Positions 41,671 to 49,016 of a stretch of 64,000 nt of DNA are shown in pieces. The notes under the pieces were generated by a model that was given only the letters and a program-made list of their open reading frames with translations, did no database searches and was not told where the DNA came from. The first letter of the stretch is position 1. Every line of letters begins with the position of its first letter. This stretch comes from Geomonas silvestris. Lineage in GTDB: Bacteria; Desulfobacterota; Desulfuromonadia; Geobacterales; Geobacteraceae. The stretch is taken from the NCBI RefSeq assembly GCF_014193515.1, contig NZ_BLXX01000002.1, positions 124,001 through 188,000 of the forward strand. Direction: 5' to 3'. The translations under genes were made by a program, and so were the position numbers.

Positions 41671-43116
41671 CTACTCCGGCAGGGAGGGGAGTTCCAGTCC
41701 CGCCATGCGCTGTACCATGCGCACCACCTGGCAGCTGTAGCCGAACTCGTTGTCGTACCAGACGTAGACCACGCAGCGGTTTTTCTGCACGATGGTGGCG
41801 AGCGAATCGACCACGCCGGCGTGCCGCGAGCCCACGAAGTCGCTGGAGACCACGTCCGGCGAGTTGGTGAAGTCGATCTGGTTCTGCAGCGGCGAGTCGA
41901 GAGAGGCGGCGCGCAGTTCGCCGTTCAGCTCCTCGACGCCGGTCGCGGCGCCCAGCTCGAGGTTCAGGATCGCCAGCGAGACGTTGGGGGTCGGGACCCG
42001 GATCGCGTTGCCGGTGAGCCTGCCGGTCAGCTCCGGGAGCACCTTGGCCACCGCCTTGGCGGCGCCGGTCTCGGTGATCACCATGTTCAAGGGGGCGCTG
42101 CGCCCGCGGCGGTCGGCCTTGTGGTAGTTGTCGATCAGGTTCTGGTCGTTGGTGTAGGAGTGGCAGGTCTCCACGTGGCCGCTCACGATCCCGAAGCGGT
42201 CGTGGATCACCTTGAGAACCGGGACGATGGCGTTGGTGGTGCAGCTTGCCGCCGAGAAGATCTTCTCCTGCGAGACGATGAGCTCGTTGTTCACCCCGGA
42301 CACCACGTTCGGGATGTCCCCCTTGCCCGGTGCGGTCAGGAGTACCTGCGCGACGCCGGGTGCCTTCAGGTGGCGCCCCAGCCCTTCGCGGTCGCGCCAC
42401 TTGCCGGTGTTGTCGATGAGGATCGCGTTGTGGATGCCGTACTGGGTGTAGTCGACGTTCTCCGGGGCATCGGCGTAGATGATCCGGATCATGTTGCCGT
42501 TGGCGATGATGGCGTTTTCTTCCTCGTCGATGGTGATGATCCCGTTGAAGGGGCCGTGCACCGAGTCGCGGCGCAAGAGGCTCGCGCGCTTCACCAGGTC
42601 GTCGGGACTCCCTTTGCGCACCACCGCGGCGCGCAGCCTGAGCTTCTCGCCGCTGCCGGACTTCTCGATGAGGATGCGGGCCAAAAGGCGCCCGATGCGG
42701 CCGAAGCCGTAGAGCACGATGTCCTGAGGTTCGCTCAAAAGCGGGGTGCGGCCGGTGTTGACCGCGGCCAGTTCCTGGCGCACGAAGCTGTCCAGGTCGA
42801 GCTTGCCCGCCTGCGCCTGGTAGCGCACGGTGAGCCGGCCGATATCGATGCGGGCCGGGGCCAGGTCCAGCTTGGCCAGGGCCTCGAGGACGGGAAAGGT
42901 TTCCAACACGGTAAGCTCGTCGTCCAGGATCAGGCGAGCGAAGCGGTGCGCCTTCAGGATGTCGATGGTCGGCGTGTTGACCAGGGAGCGGCCGTACACG
43001 GTGGTGACCACGTTGTTGTCGCGGTACAGGTGACCGATGATGGGGAGCATGCGCTCGGCATACTCTTCGTGCCCCTGCCATTCCTTCAGATAGACTTCTT
43101 GTTTCTCGGTGTTCAT
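41671..43116 (-). CDS. Long-form glyceraldehyde-3-phosphate dehydrogenase
   Basis: The protein has 481 residues from ATG 43116, chosen because AAAGGATC lies nine bases upstream; the longer frame to 43239 begins with a sequence unlike the family. About 130 extra N-terminal residues (helical, EEYAERMLPIIGHLYRDNNV) precede a normal GAPDH core: IVLYGFGRIGRLLARILIE (NAD site), SAASCTTNAIVPVLKVI (catalytic Cys), RGRSAPLNMVITETGAAKAV, and WYDNEFGYSCQVVRMVQ. Ordinary GAPDH has about 335 residues; an extended form of this type exists in several proteobacteria and may work in gluconeogenesis or with a different cofactor. No glycolytic neighbour is present. Confidence 0.9.
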   Translation of the reverse strand: MNTEKQEVYLKEWQGHEEYAERMLPIIGHLYRDNNVVTTVYGRSLVNTPTIDILKAHRFARLILDDELTVLETFPVLEALAKLDLAPARIDIGRLTVRYQAQAGKLDLDSFVRQELAAVNTGRTPLLSEPQDIVLYGFGRIGRLLARILIEKSGSGEKLRLRAAVVRKGSPDDLVKRASLLRRDSVHGPFNGIITIDEEENAIIANGNMIRIIYADAPENVDYTQYGIHNAILIDNTGKWRDREGLGRHLKAPGVAQVLLTAPGKGDIPNVVSGVNNELIVSQEKIFSAASCTTNAIVPVLKVIHDRFGIVSGHVETCHSYTNDQNLIDNYHKADRRGRSAPLNMVITETGAAKAVAKVLPELTGRLTGNAIRVPTPNVSLAILNLELGAATGVEELNGELRAASLDSPLQNQIDFTNSPDVVSSDFVGSRHAGVVDSLATIVQKNRCVVYVWYDNEFGYSCQVVRMVQRMAGLELPSLPE

Positions 43117-43275
43117 GTGCGATCCTTTCTGTTGATGTACCGCCAGCCAGGCATCGCTTCCACTGTCCCAGTAACCAAAGCGAACCGTTAACACAGCACC
43201 TTGTCCTACTATGGCACAGCGAGGTGGATCCACTGTCAAAGGGCGGCAGGCGACGTATCGGCGAGGGCTGAACTG

Positions 43276-43304
43276 AGTATATTACTGCATAAATTTCGCG
43301 TAAA
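43276..43304 (-). promoter_or_regulatory. Sigma-70 promoter of the GAPDH gene
   Basis: On the minus strand TTTACG, a 17-base spacer and TATACT. It would give a leader of about 150 bases. The rest of the gap 43117-43483 shows nothing certain. Confidence 0.5.
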
Positions 43305-43483
43305 CAAACAGAAAAACTCGGACACCTCCTTAAAGATTCTTTGCACGATGTCCGCTTCGCAGCAACGCCTCCCCCCGCTTTTGCCGCGCGTCCTGCGCCC
43401 GTGGCGTCCCCCGCACCTTGCTTAGCCTTGGCAAGTCGTGGTATTCTCACTTGGTTTTAATCCCCGTGAAGGATGCACTTTTC

Positions 43484-43797
43484 ATGAAAACCGTCGTACT
43501 TCTCGTCATGTCCAACGTCTTTATGACCTTTGCCTGGTACGCCCACCTGCGCAACCTGCGCGCCGCGCCGCTGATCGTCGCGGTGCTGGCCAGCTGGGGG
43601 ATCGCCTTTTTCGAGTACCTGCTGCAGCGGGGTACGGGATCTTCACCCTGGCGCAGCTCAAGATCATCCAGGAGGTGATCACCCTTTCGGTGTTCGTCCC
43701 CTTCGCGGTCTTCTACATGGGGCAGCCGCTCAAGCTCGACTACCTGTGGGCCGCCCTGTGCCTCGCCGGAGCGGTCTTCTTCATCTTTCGCAGCTGA
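43484..43797 (+). pseudogene. Frameshifted DMT-type DUF486 membrane protein
   Basis: The first frame (ATG 43484) encodes MKTVVLLVMSNVFMTFAWYA to ASWGIAFFEYLLQ, and the second frame resumes at GYGIFTLAQLKIIQ to the end AALCLAGAVFFIFRS. DUF486 proteins read straight through this point, with a few residues between EYLLQ and the Gly-Tyr segment. A deletion at about 43628-43635 has removed that stretch and broken the frame, so the gene is probably inactive unless rescued by frameshifting. Intact homologues are about 110-115 residues with four helices. Composition and codon use are normal, so decay is recent. Confidence 0.8.
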
Positions 43798-43866
43798 CGC
43801 GCGGCAGCGTCTCTTGTGCCCGCGGGAAAACTCTTTACTATTTCTCGTGTCAAAGGAGGGAACCTT

Positions 43867-44439
43867 ATGAGTGACAAGCCCATCGGCGCCGGCAAGAGCA
43901 GTTTCGAGCTCATCGACTTCCCGGCCCTTTTGGCCGAGCTCCCCATGGCCGACGACACCTGCCTCTTGGACCTGGCCTGCGGCGCGGGGGCCTACTCCCT
44001 GGCACTTGCAGAGCGTCTGGGCAAGGAGGCGGAGATCTTCGCCTACGACTTGTGGGCCGAAGGGATCGAAAGGCTCAACCGGGAGATCGAGGCCCGGCAG
44101 ATCAAGCAGATCCAGGCCGGGCTCGCCGACGTGACCCAGTCGATCCCCCTGGAGGACGGCTGCGTCGACGTCTGCCTCATGGCGACGGTGCTGCACGACT
44201 TCGTGGCCATCAAGGCTGAGCAAGGGGTCTTGGGCGAGTTGGCACGGGTGGTGAAACCCGGGGGGACGCTGGCGGTCGTCGAGTTCAAGGTGCTGGACGG
44301 CCCGCCGGGCCCGCCGCGCGAGGTGCGCATCAGCGCCGAGACCGTGGCAAAGCTGGTCTGCAGCCACGGGTTCCGTCTCGCCGGGATGAAGGAACTGGGC
44401 CCTTACAACTACCTCTCGCTCTTCCAGAGAAACAAATAA
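43867..44439 (+). CDS. Class I SAM-dependent methyltransferase
   Basis: The protein has 190 residues from ATG 43867 (AAAGGAGG upstream); the longer frame to 43816 lacks a ribosome site. SAM motif I is LLDLACGAGAYSLALAERLG; later motifs are EIFAYDLWAEGIERL, IPLEDGCVDVCLMATVLHDF and LARVVKPGGTLAVVEFK, as in the UbiE/Methyltransf_11 type. The substrate is unknown. It starts a plus-strand row with the monooxygenase-like, DUF2127 and thioesterase-like genes at gaps of about 20-45 bases, so it is probably an operon. Confidence 0.88.
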   Translation: MSDKPIGAGKSSFELIDFPALLAELPMADDTCLLDLACGAGAYSLALAERLGKEAEIFAYDLWAEGIERLNREIEARQIKQIQAGLADVTQSIPLEDGCVDVCLMATVLHDFVAIKAEQGVLGELARVVKPGGTLAVVEFKVLDGPPGPPREVRISAETVAKLVCSHGFRLAGMKELGPYNYLSLFQRNK

Positions 44440-44457
44440 CGTCACACGGGAGTTTTC

Positions 44458-44769
44458 ATGATCAGCGTCATCGCCTCCATCCGCCTCAACGAAGGTGCGC
44501 GGGAGAGTTTTCTGCAGATTTTTAACGCCAATGTCCCCGCAGTGCGCCGGGAGGACGGCTGCCTGGAGTACTACCCCGCGGTCGACGTCGACTCGGGAAT
44601 CCCGGTGCAGCGCCTCGACGCCGACATAGTGACCATCCTCGAGAAGTGGCAGAGCCTCGAGGCACTCCGGGCGCACCTCGCCGCCCCGCACATGCTCGCC
44701 TACAAGGAAAAAGTCGCCCCCCTGGTCAAGGAGACCGTGCTCAAGGTGCTGACCAGCGCCGAAGGGTGA
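44458..44769 (+). CDS. Antibiotic biosynthesis monooxygenase-type (ABM, YgiN-like) protein
   Basis: The protein has 103 residues; ATG 44458 follows GGGAG. The dimeric alpha-beta barrel pattern is clear: MISVIASIRLNEGARESFLQ, RREDGCLEYYPAVDVDSG, VTILEKWQSLEALRAHLAAPHM. Relatives include quinol monooxygenases and heme-degrading enzymes, but many members have no known reaction. It lies 18 bases after the methyltransferase and 22 bases before the DUF2127 gene. Confidence 0.88.
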   Translation: MISVIASIRLNEGARESFLQIFNANVPAVRREDGCLEYYPAVDVDSGIPVQRLDADIVTILEKWQSLEALRAHLAAPHMLAYKEKVAPLVKETVLKVLTSAEG

Positions 44770-44791
44770 GCGACCCGCTCCGGAGGGATCC

Positions 44792-45280
44792 ATGAAAAAG
44801 AAACCGGTCAAACCCGCCTCGAAAGGTGGCCTGCGCGTCGTTGCCCTCTTCGAGGCGATGAAGGGTGTGCTGGTGCTGCTGGCGGGGTGCGGCCTGTTGA
44901 CCTTCATCCACAAGGACCTGCACGAGGCCGCCATTCACCTGGTCCGGGTGCTCCACCTGAACCCTGCGAAGCACTACCCGAGCATCTTCATCGACGCCAC
45001 CAACAAGGTCACTGACCTGCAGCTCTGGATGATCGCGCTCTCGGCGCTGCTCTACGCGACGGTGCGCCTGGTCGAGGCCTACGGGCTCTGGCGCCAGATG
45101 CAGTGGGCCGAGTGGTTCGGGCTCCTTTCCGGGGCGATGTACATCCCGCTGGAGATCTTCGAGGCCTCCCGGGAGTTCACCTGGCCCAGGATCACCGTCC
45201 TCGTGGTGAACCTGGCGGTGGTCGGCTACCTGGGCGACGCGCTTTTGCGCTCGCGCAAGAGTCCCAAGTTCGTCAAATAA
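44792..45280 (+). CDS. DUF2127 membrane protein
   Basis: The protein has 162 residues with four membrane segments. ATG 44792 follows CGGAGGG. GLRVVALFEAMKGVLVLLAG at the N-terminus, LWMIALSALLYATVRLVEAYGLWRQMQWAEWFG in the middle and LSGAMYIPLEIFEASREFTW match DUF2127. No activity is known for this family. It sits in the small plus-strand operon with the methyltransferase and thioesterase-like genes. Confidence 0.87.
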   Translation: MKKKPVKPASKGGLRVVALFEAMKGVLVLLAGCGLLTFIHKDLHEAAIHLVRVLHLNPAKHYPSIFIDATNKVTDLQLWMIALSALLYATVRLVEAYGLWRQMQWAEWFGLLSGAMYIPLEIFEASREFTWPRITVLVVNLAVVGYLGDALLRSRKSPKFVK

Positions 45281-45322
45281 AGGTTCCTGAATTCCAGATG
45301 GGCCTGAAAGAGAGGAGCTACC

Positions 45323-45829
45323 ATGCAGCACAGGATCGTGAAGAAACAGTACAACTCGAAGCTCTGCTTCATCTGCGGGCTGAAAAACGGCTCCGGGTTG
45401 CAGGCCTCCTTCTACGAGACCGAGGGGGGCGAACTGATCGCCACCTTCACCCCGAGCGACGAGCACCAAAGCTACCCCGGGCGGCTGCACGGCGGTATCG
45501 CCTCGGCGATCCTGGACGAGACCATCGGGCGCGCCATCCTGGTCGGGCGCGAGGAGGAGATCTGGGGGATCACCATCGACCTGAGCCTGAGCTACAAAAA
45601 GCCGATACCGCTCGGGGTCGAGCTGAAGGTGGTGGGGAGGATCACTGAGGAGAACAGCCGCTTCTTCCACGGCACCGGCGAGATCGTGCTGCCCGGCGGC
45701 GAGGTGGCGGTGACGGGTAAGGGGAAGTATCTGAAAGCGCCCTTGGACAAGATCGCCGATTTCGACCGCGACGCCCAGGAGTGGGCCGTGGTAGCGAGCG
45801 AGCGGGATCCCGAAATTATCGACATTTAA
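45323..45829 (+). CDS. PaaI/4HBT hot-dog-fold thioesterase-like protein
   Basis: The protein has 168 residues. ATG 45323 follows GAGAGGAG. The N-terminus has two cysteines (KLCFICGLKN), and the hot-dog signature GRLHGGIASAILDETIGRAI contains the HGG of 4HBT enzymes. ITIDLSLSYKKPIPLGVELKV is also typical. It probably hydrolyses an acyl-CoA or acts on a polyketide-like ester; the substrate is unknown. It is the last gene of the row and is followed by repeat DNA. Confidence 0.85.
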   Translation: MQHRIVKKQYNSKLCFICGLKNGSGLQASFYETEGGELIATFTPSDEHQSYPGRLHGGIASAILDETIGRAILVGREEEIWGITIDLSLSYKKPIPLGVELKVVGRITEENSRFFHGTGEIVLPGGEVAVTGKGKYLKAPLDKIADFDRDAQEWAVVASERDPEIIDI

Positions 45830-45837
45830 CAGGCTTC

Positions 45838-46066
45838 TGCCGCAAAAAGGCACAAAAGGCACAAGAGAAACCCGAAGGGGGGCAGGCACCGTCTCGTAAA
45901 GGCGGGACAGTTATAAAAAAGGGGACCGGCACCTTGCGGAGCCAGTCCCCTTCACCATTCACCGCCGACCGATTACTTCGAAACCCTCAACGAAAAAAAC
46001 CCGGCCCGCCTTTCGCGCCAGCCGGTTTTTTTGTGTCTTTTGTGCTTTTTTTTGCGGCAAAAAGAT
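45838..46066. repeat. Composite intergenic inverted repeat, family 2 copy A
   Basis: The outer arms are GCCGCAAAAAGGCACAAAAG (left) and the reverse complement of the right arm GCCGCAAAAAAAAGCACAAA (46035-46066); both continue into CACAA-A-AAACC. Inside lie two hairpins: GGGGAC...GTCCCC (45921-45950) and AACCCGGC...GCCGG-TTTTTTT (45994-46032), the latter a terminator for the convergent genes. A related element is at 53542-53637. Confidence 0.7.
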
Positions 46067-46074
46067 TTTGCTAG

Positions 46075-46845
46075 TTACTTCAGCCACTTCTCCAACGCGA
46101 CCAGCGAGCGCTCCAGATCGGCCTTGCTGTGAGCCTCGATGGTGTAGGCGGCGTTCGGGGCGTAGCGCTCCATGAGATCGAAGTAGAGCTCGAAATCGAT
46201 GGCCCCCTCGCCCGGCGGCGCGTGATCGTCCCGGGTGCCGCTGTTGTCGTGGATGTGCACCTCGGTGATCCGCTCGCCGAGCACCTCGAACCACTCCGGC
46301 ATCCCCACCTTCTTGAACAGGTTCCAGTGCCCCACATCGAAGCAGTGTCCAAGCTGCGGATCCCCCACCGCCTCGAAAAGCCGCCTGAGCATCTCCGGGT
46401 CCTCGTCGAAGATGTTCTCCACCGCGATCCGGGTGTCGATCCGCCGCGCCCGCTCGAGCACCATCTGCCAGGCCGGCACGCTGTGGGCGAGCCACAAGTC
46501 GCTCGCCTCGCCGTAGCGCCAGCGGTCGAAACCGGGGTGGAATACCATCACCTCGGGACGCAGCATCTCGGCGGCGTCGAGCACCTGGTTGAAGCGGTTG
46601 AGCGTCGCCTCGCGCAGGTAGCGCTCGAAGGAGCCGGGGTTCAGGTCCATGAAGGGGGCGTGGATGGTGCAGCCGAGCCCCCCCTCACGCAACTTCTCAG
46701 CCACCCCCTCCAGCTCGCCCGGATTGAGCGTCTCGAGCGCATCGGCGGAGAGGAAGATCTCGGGGTTCAGGCGGTTTTCCAGAAGGTACGGGAGATGCCC
46801 GGCGAGCTGCGGGAAGGGGACGTGGACGAAGACGCGTTTACTCAT
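46075..46845 (-). CDS. Sugar phosphate isomerase/epimerase-like TIM-barrel protein
   Basis: The protein has 256 residues. It is an AP-endonuclease-2-type barrel: IHAPFMDLNPGSFERYLREA, EVMVFHPGFDRWRYGEASD, IAVENIFDEDPEML, HCFDVGHWNLFKKVG, ITEVHIHDNSGTRDDHAPPGEGAIDF and AYTIEAHSKADLERSL. The His, Asp and Glu of these motifs are the usual metal ligands. It may isomerise a sugar or act on abasic DNA; the family is too broad to decide. Its start overlaps the end of the potassium channel gene by eight bases, so the two are co-translated. Confidence 0.87.
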   Translation of the reverse strand: MSKRVFVHVPFPQLAGHLPYLLENRLNPEIFLSADALETLNPGELEGVAEKLREGGLGCTIHAPFMDLNPGSFERYLREATLNRFNQVLDAAEMLRPEVMVFHPGFDRWRYGEASDLWLAHSVPAWQMVLERARRIDTRIAVENIFDEDPEMLRRLFEAVGDPQLGHCFDVGHWNLFKKVGMPEWFEVLGERITEVHIHDNSGTRDDHAPPGEGAIDFELYFDLMERYAPNAAYTIEAHSKADLERSLVALEKWLK

Positions 46846-47890
46846 GGGGCCTCTTGTGCTTCTTGATGGTTTCCTCGGCGCAGCTCGAGCAGCGCACCAG
46901 CTGGTCCAGCTTGGTGATGGCGGTCGGCTCGCCCAGGACGATCAGGGTGTCGCCGGACTCGATCCTGGTGTGCGACTCGGGGTTGAACCCCATCTTGCCG
47001 CTCTCCTTCTTGATGCCGACGATGATGACGCCGGTCTCCTTGCGAAAGCCGGAACTCGCCAGGCTCTCGCCGATGAACCCGGAATGCTCCGGTATCACGA
47101 TCTCCTCCATCTGCAGTTCCATGTGCTCGTGGCCGGTCGCTATCTCGATGAAGTCGACCACCGTGGGGCGCAGGATCGCCTGGGCCATCCTGGAGCCGCC
47201 GATCAGGTAGGGGGAGACCACCTTGTTGGCGCCGGCGCGCTTCAGCTTGATCTCGGACCCCTCCTCGCCGGAGCGGGCCAGGATGTAGAGGTCCGGGTTC
47301 AGCCCCCGCGCGGTCAGGGTGATGTAGACATTCTCGGTATCGGAGGTGACGACCGAGATGAGCCCCTTGGCGGTCTTGATCCCGGCCTTCAACAGGGTGT
47401 CGTCCACGGTGGCGTCGCCGCGCAGGAAGAGGTAGCCGTGACCGTCGGCCTCCATCCGTTCGATGGTCTCGGCGTCCTTCTCCACCACAACGAAGGGGAG
47501 CGGTTTCGCCGCGAACTCCTTGCAGATGAGGGCACCGATGCGGCCGAAACCGCAGATGATGTAGTGATCCTGCAATGCCGCAATCGCCTTTTCCACCTTC
47601 TTCCTCCCGATGATGCGATGGAACTGCCCTTCGAACATGATCTGGGCCAAGCTGCCGACGATGTAACCGATGACGCTCACCCCGAAGAAGATGAGCAGCA
47701 TGGTGAAGACCTTGCCCGGGGCGCTTAAGGGCTGCACCTCGCGGAATCCGACGGTCCCCAGCGTGATCACGGTCATGTACAGGGCGTCCAGCGTGTCCCA
47801 TCCCTCGATCGCGATGTAGCCGAAGGTCCCGAAGGAGAGCAGCAAGAATAGCACGCAGATGGATATCTTCAGATGTCGGACCGGATCCAT
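46838..47890 (-). CDS. Potassium channel protein with TrkA-N and TrkA-C (RCK) domains
   Basis: The protein has 350 residues. Two membrane helices (LKISICVLFLLLSFGTFGYI and VFTMLLIFFGVSVIGYIVGS) flank a pore with the filter TLGTVGFREV; the usual GYG/GFG followed by D or E is here GF-R-E. The TrkA-N domain starts at HYIICGFGRIGALICKEFA, and TrkA-C ends in SGDTLIVLGEPTAITKLDQL. A Cys pair follows (CSSCAEE). It is probably a ligand-gated K+ channel or a related monovalent ion channel in the inner membrane. ATG 47890 is preceded by AAGGGGG. Confidence 0.9.
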   Translation of the reverse strand: MDPVRHLKISICVLFLLLSFGTFGYIAIEGWDTLDALYMTVITLGTVGFREVQPLSAPGKVFTMLLIFFGVSVIGYIVGSLAQIMFEGQFHRIIGRKKVEKAIAALQDHYIICGFGRIGALICKEFAAKPLPFVVVEKDAETIERMEADGHGYLFLRGDATVDDTLLKAGIKTAKGLISVVTSDTENVYITLTARGLNPDLYILARSGEEGSEIKLKRAGANKVVSPYLIGGSRMAQAILRPTVVDFIEIATGHEHMELQMEEIVIPEHSGFIGESLASSGFRKETGVIIVGIKKESGKMGFNPESHTRIESGDTLIVLGEPTAITKLDQLVRCSSCAEETIKKHKRPHE

Positions 47891-47978
47891 GAAAGCCCCC
47901 TTGGCGCGACAAGATACCGTTGCAGAGCCTAAATTTCAAGACAATTGCGCGAAATAGCTTGAAACTTCGGGGAAGTCC

Positions 47979-48006
47979 TTGACAAATTATGGATACTGTA
48001 TACAAT
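47979..48006 (+). promoter_or_regulatory. Promoter of the GntR gene with overlapping dyad
   Basis: TTGACA (47979-47984), a 16-base spacer and TACAAT (48001-48006). The 8-bp palindrome TGTATACA at 47997-48004 overlaps the -10 box and looks like a GntR/FadR-type operator, which suggests autoregulation. Confidence 0.6.
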
Positions 48007-48029
48007 ACTCCGCGATCTTGGGGGGGCCA

Positions 48030-48722
48030 ATGAAGAAGAACGTCGAGAAGCATCTAACCCTTAGGGAACGGATCCTGGAAACGATCCGCGACGCCATCAT
48101 GACCGGTGCCCTGAAGCCAGGGGAGAAGGTAGCGGAGCCGGAGCTCGCCTCCCGCTTCGGCATCAGCCGCACCCCGATCCGAGAGGCCTTCCGCCAGCTG
48201 GAGTCCGAAGGGTACCTCACCGTGGTGCCGCGCAAGGGTGCCTTGGTTGCCTCGTTTTCTCCCAAGGATGTCGAGGAGTTCTACGCCATCAAGAGCATTT
48301 TGGAAGGGTACGCGGCCCGCAAGGCGTGCAGTCGGCTCAGCACCCGCGAGATCGCCAAGCTCGAGGGGATCAACGAGAAGCTCCGCGAGATCGCGGCGGA
48401 AGGGGACGTGCGCCACTTCTTCAAGGTGCACAACACCTTCCACGACACCTTCATCAAGGGGGCCGGCAACGAGAAGCTGCACGAGATGATCGGCGGGCTT
48501 TTAAAGAAGTTCCAGCGCCTCAGGCTCGCCTCGCTCAGCAAGCCCGGGCGCATGCTGATCTCGGTCGAGGAGCACGAGAAGATCATCGAGGCCTTCCGCA
48601 ACCGCGACGCGGTGCTCGCCGAGATGCTGGTGCAGAAAAACGCCGAGTTCGGCGGCAAGGTGCTCATCGAGGAGGAGCGCCTCCAACTGAACGCCGGCGG
48701 CTACCCGGAGACCGATCTCTAA
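48030..48722 (+). CDS. GntR-family (FadR/FCD) transcriptional regulator
   Basis: The protein has 230 residues from ATG 48030. Winged-helix part: ILETIRDAIMTGALKPGEKV, ELASRFGISRTPIREAFRQLESEGYLTVVPRKG. The FCD effector domain has DVEEFYAIKSILEGYAARKA, HNTFHDTFIKGAGNEKL and EEHEKIIEAFRNRD, with metal-binding Asp/His positions. FCD regulators sense organic acids or fatty acyl molecules. The gene is transcribed divergently from the K+ channel gene with 139 bases between the starts, and a palindrome covers its promoter. It could control itself and the divergent genes. Confidence 0.9.
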   Translation: MKKNVEKHLTLRERILETIRDAIMTGALKPGEKVAEPELASRFGISRTPIREAFRQLESEGYLTVVPRKGALVASFSPKDVEEFYAIKSILEGYAARKACSRLSTREIAKLEGINEKLREIAAEGDVRHFFKVHNTFHDTFIKGAGNEKLHEMIGGLLKKFQRLRLASLSKPGRMLISVEEHEKIIEAFRNRDAVLAEMLVQKNAEFGGKVLIEEERLQLNAGGYPETDL

Positions 48723-48760
48723 CCGTATCGTCCACCGTCTCTGCCGCGGCCCCGCCTCGA

Positions 48761-48790
48761 GCGCCCCTCCTTGCAGCGCCCCTCCTTGCA
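48761..48790 (+). repeat. Two tandem 15-bp units
   Basis: GCGCCCCTCCTTGCA is repeated exactly at 48761-48775 and 48776-48790 in the C-rich gap (48723-49016) before selA. No gene is seen in this gap. Confidence 0.8.
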
Positions 48791-49016
48791 GCGGCGCCCA
48801 AGGAGCATGCTACCTGTCGCTCTTTCTGGCTCCCGTGCAACACGCTTCCGCCCCCTTTCCTCGATCCGTCCCTGCCCCAGCCTTTTTACCTGTTCCGCCT
48901 CGAGCGCTCTTCCTCTCTCCCACCCTCGCCCGCCGAAACCACCGTTGTTCTTGCCTCTCACCCGACTTTGGGTTAAATTTGCCGCTGGAATTTTCTCATG
49001 GGAAAAGGGAGGCGGC

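Noticed and set aside
41492-43450. Minus-strand frame of 652 codons over the GAPDH gene
   Set aside because: Wrong frame relative to GAPDH, Arg/Gly/Pro-rich, no motifs.
48723-49016. N-terminal extension of SelA
   Set aside because: The open frame is Pro/Ser/Arg-rich, includes a 15-bp tandem repeat and lacks similarity to SelA; GTG 49017 has the ribosome site.
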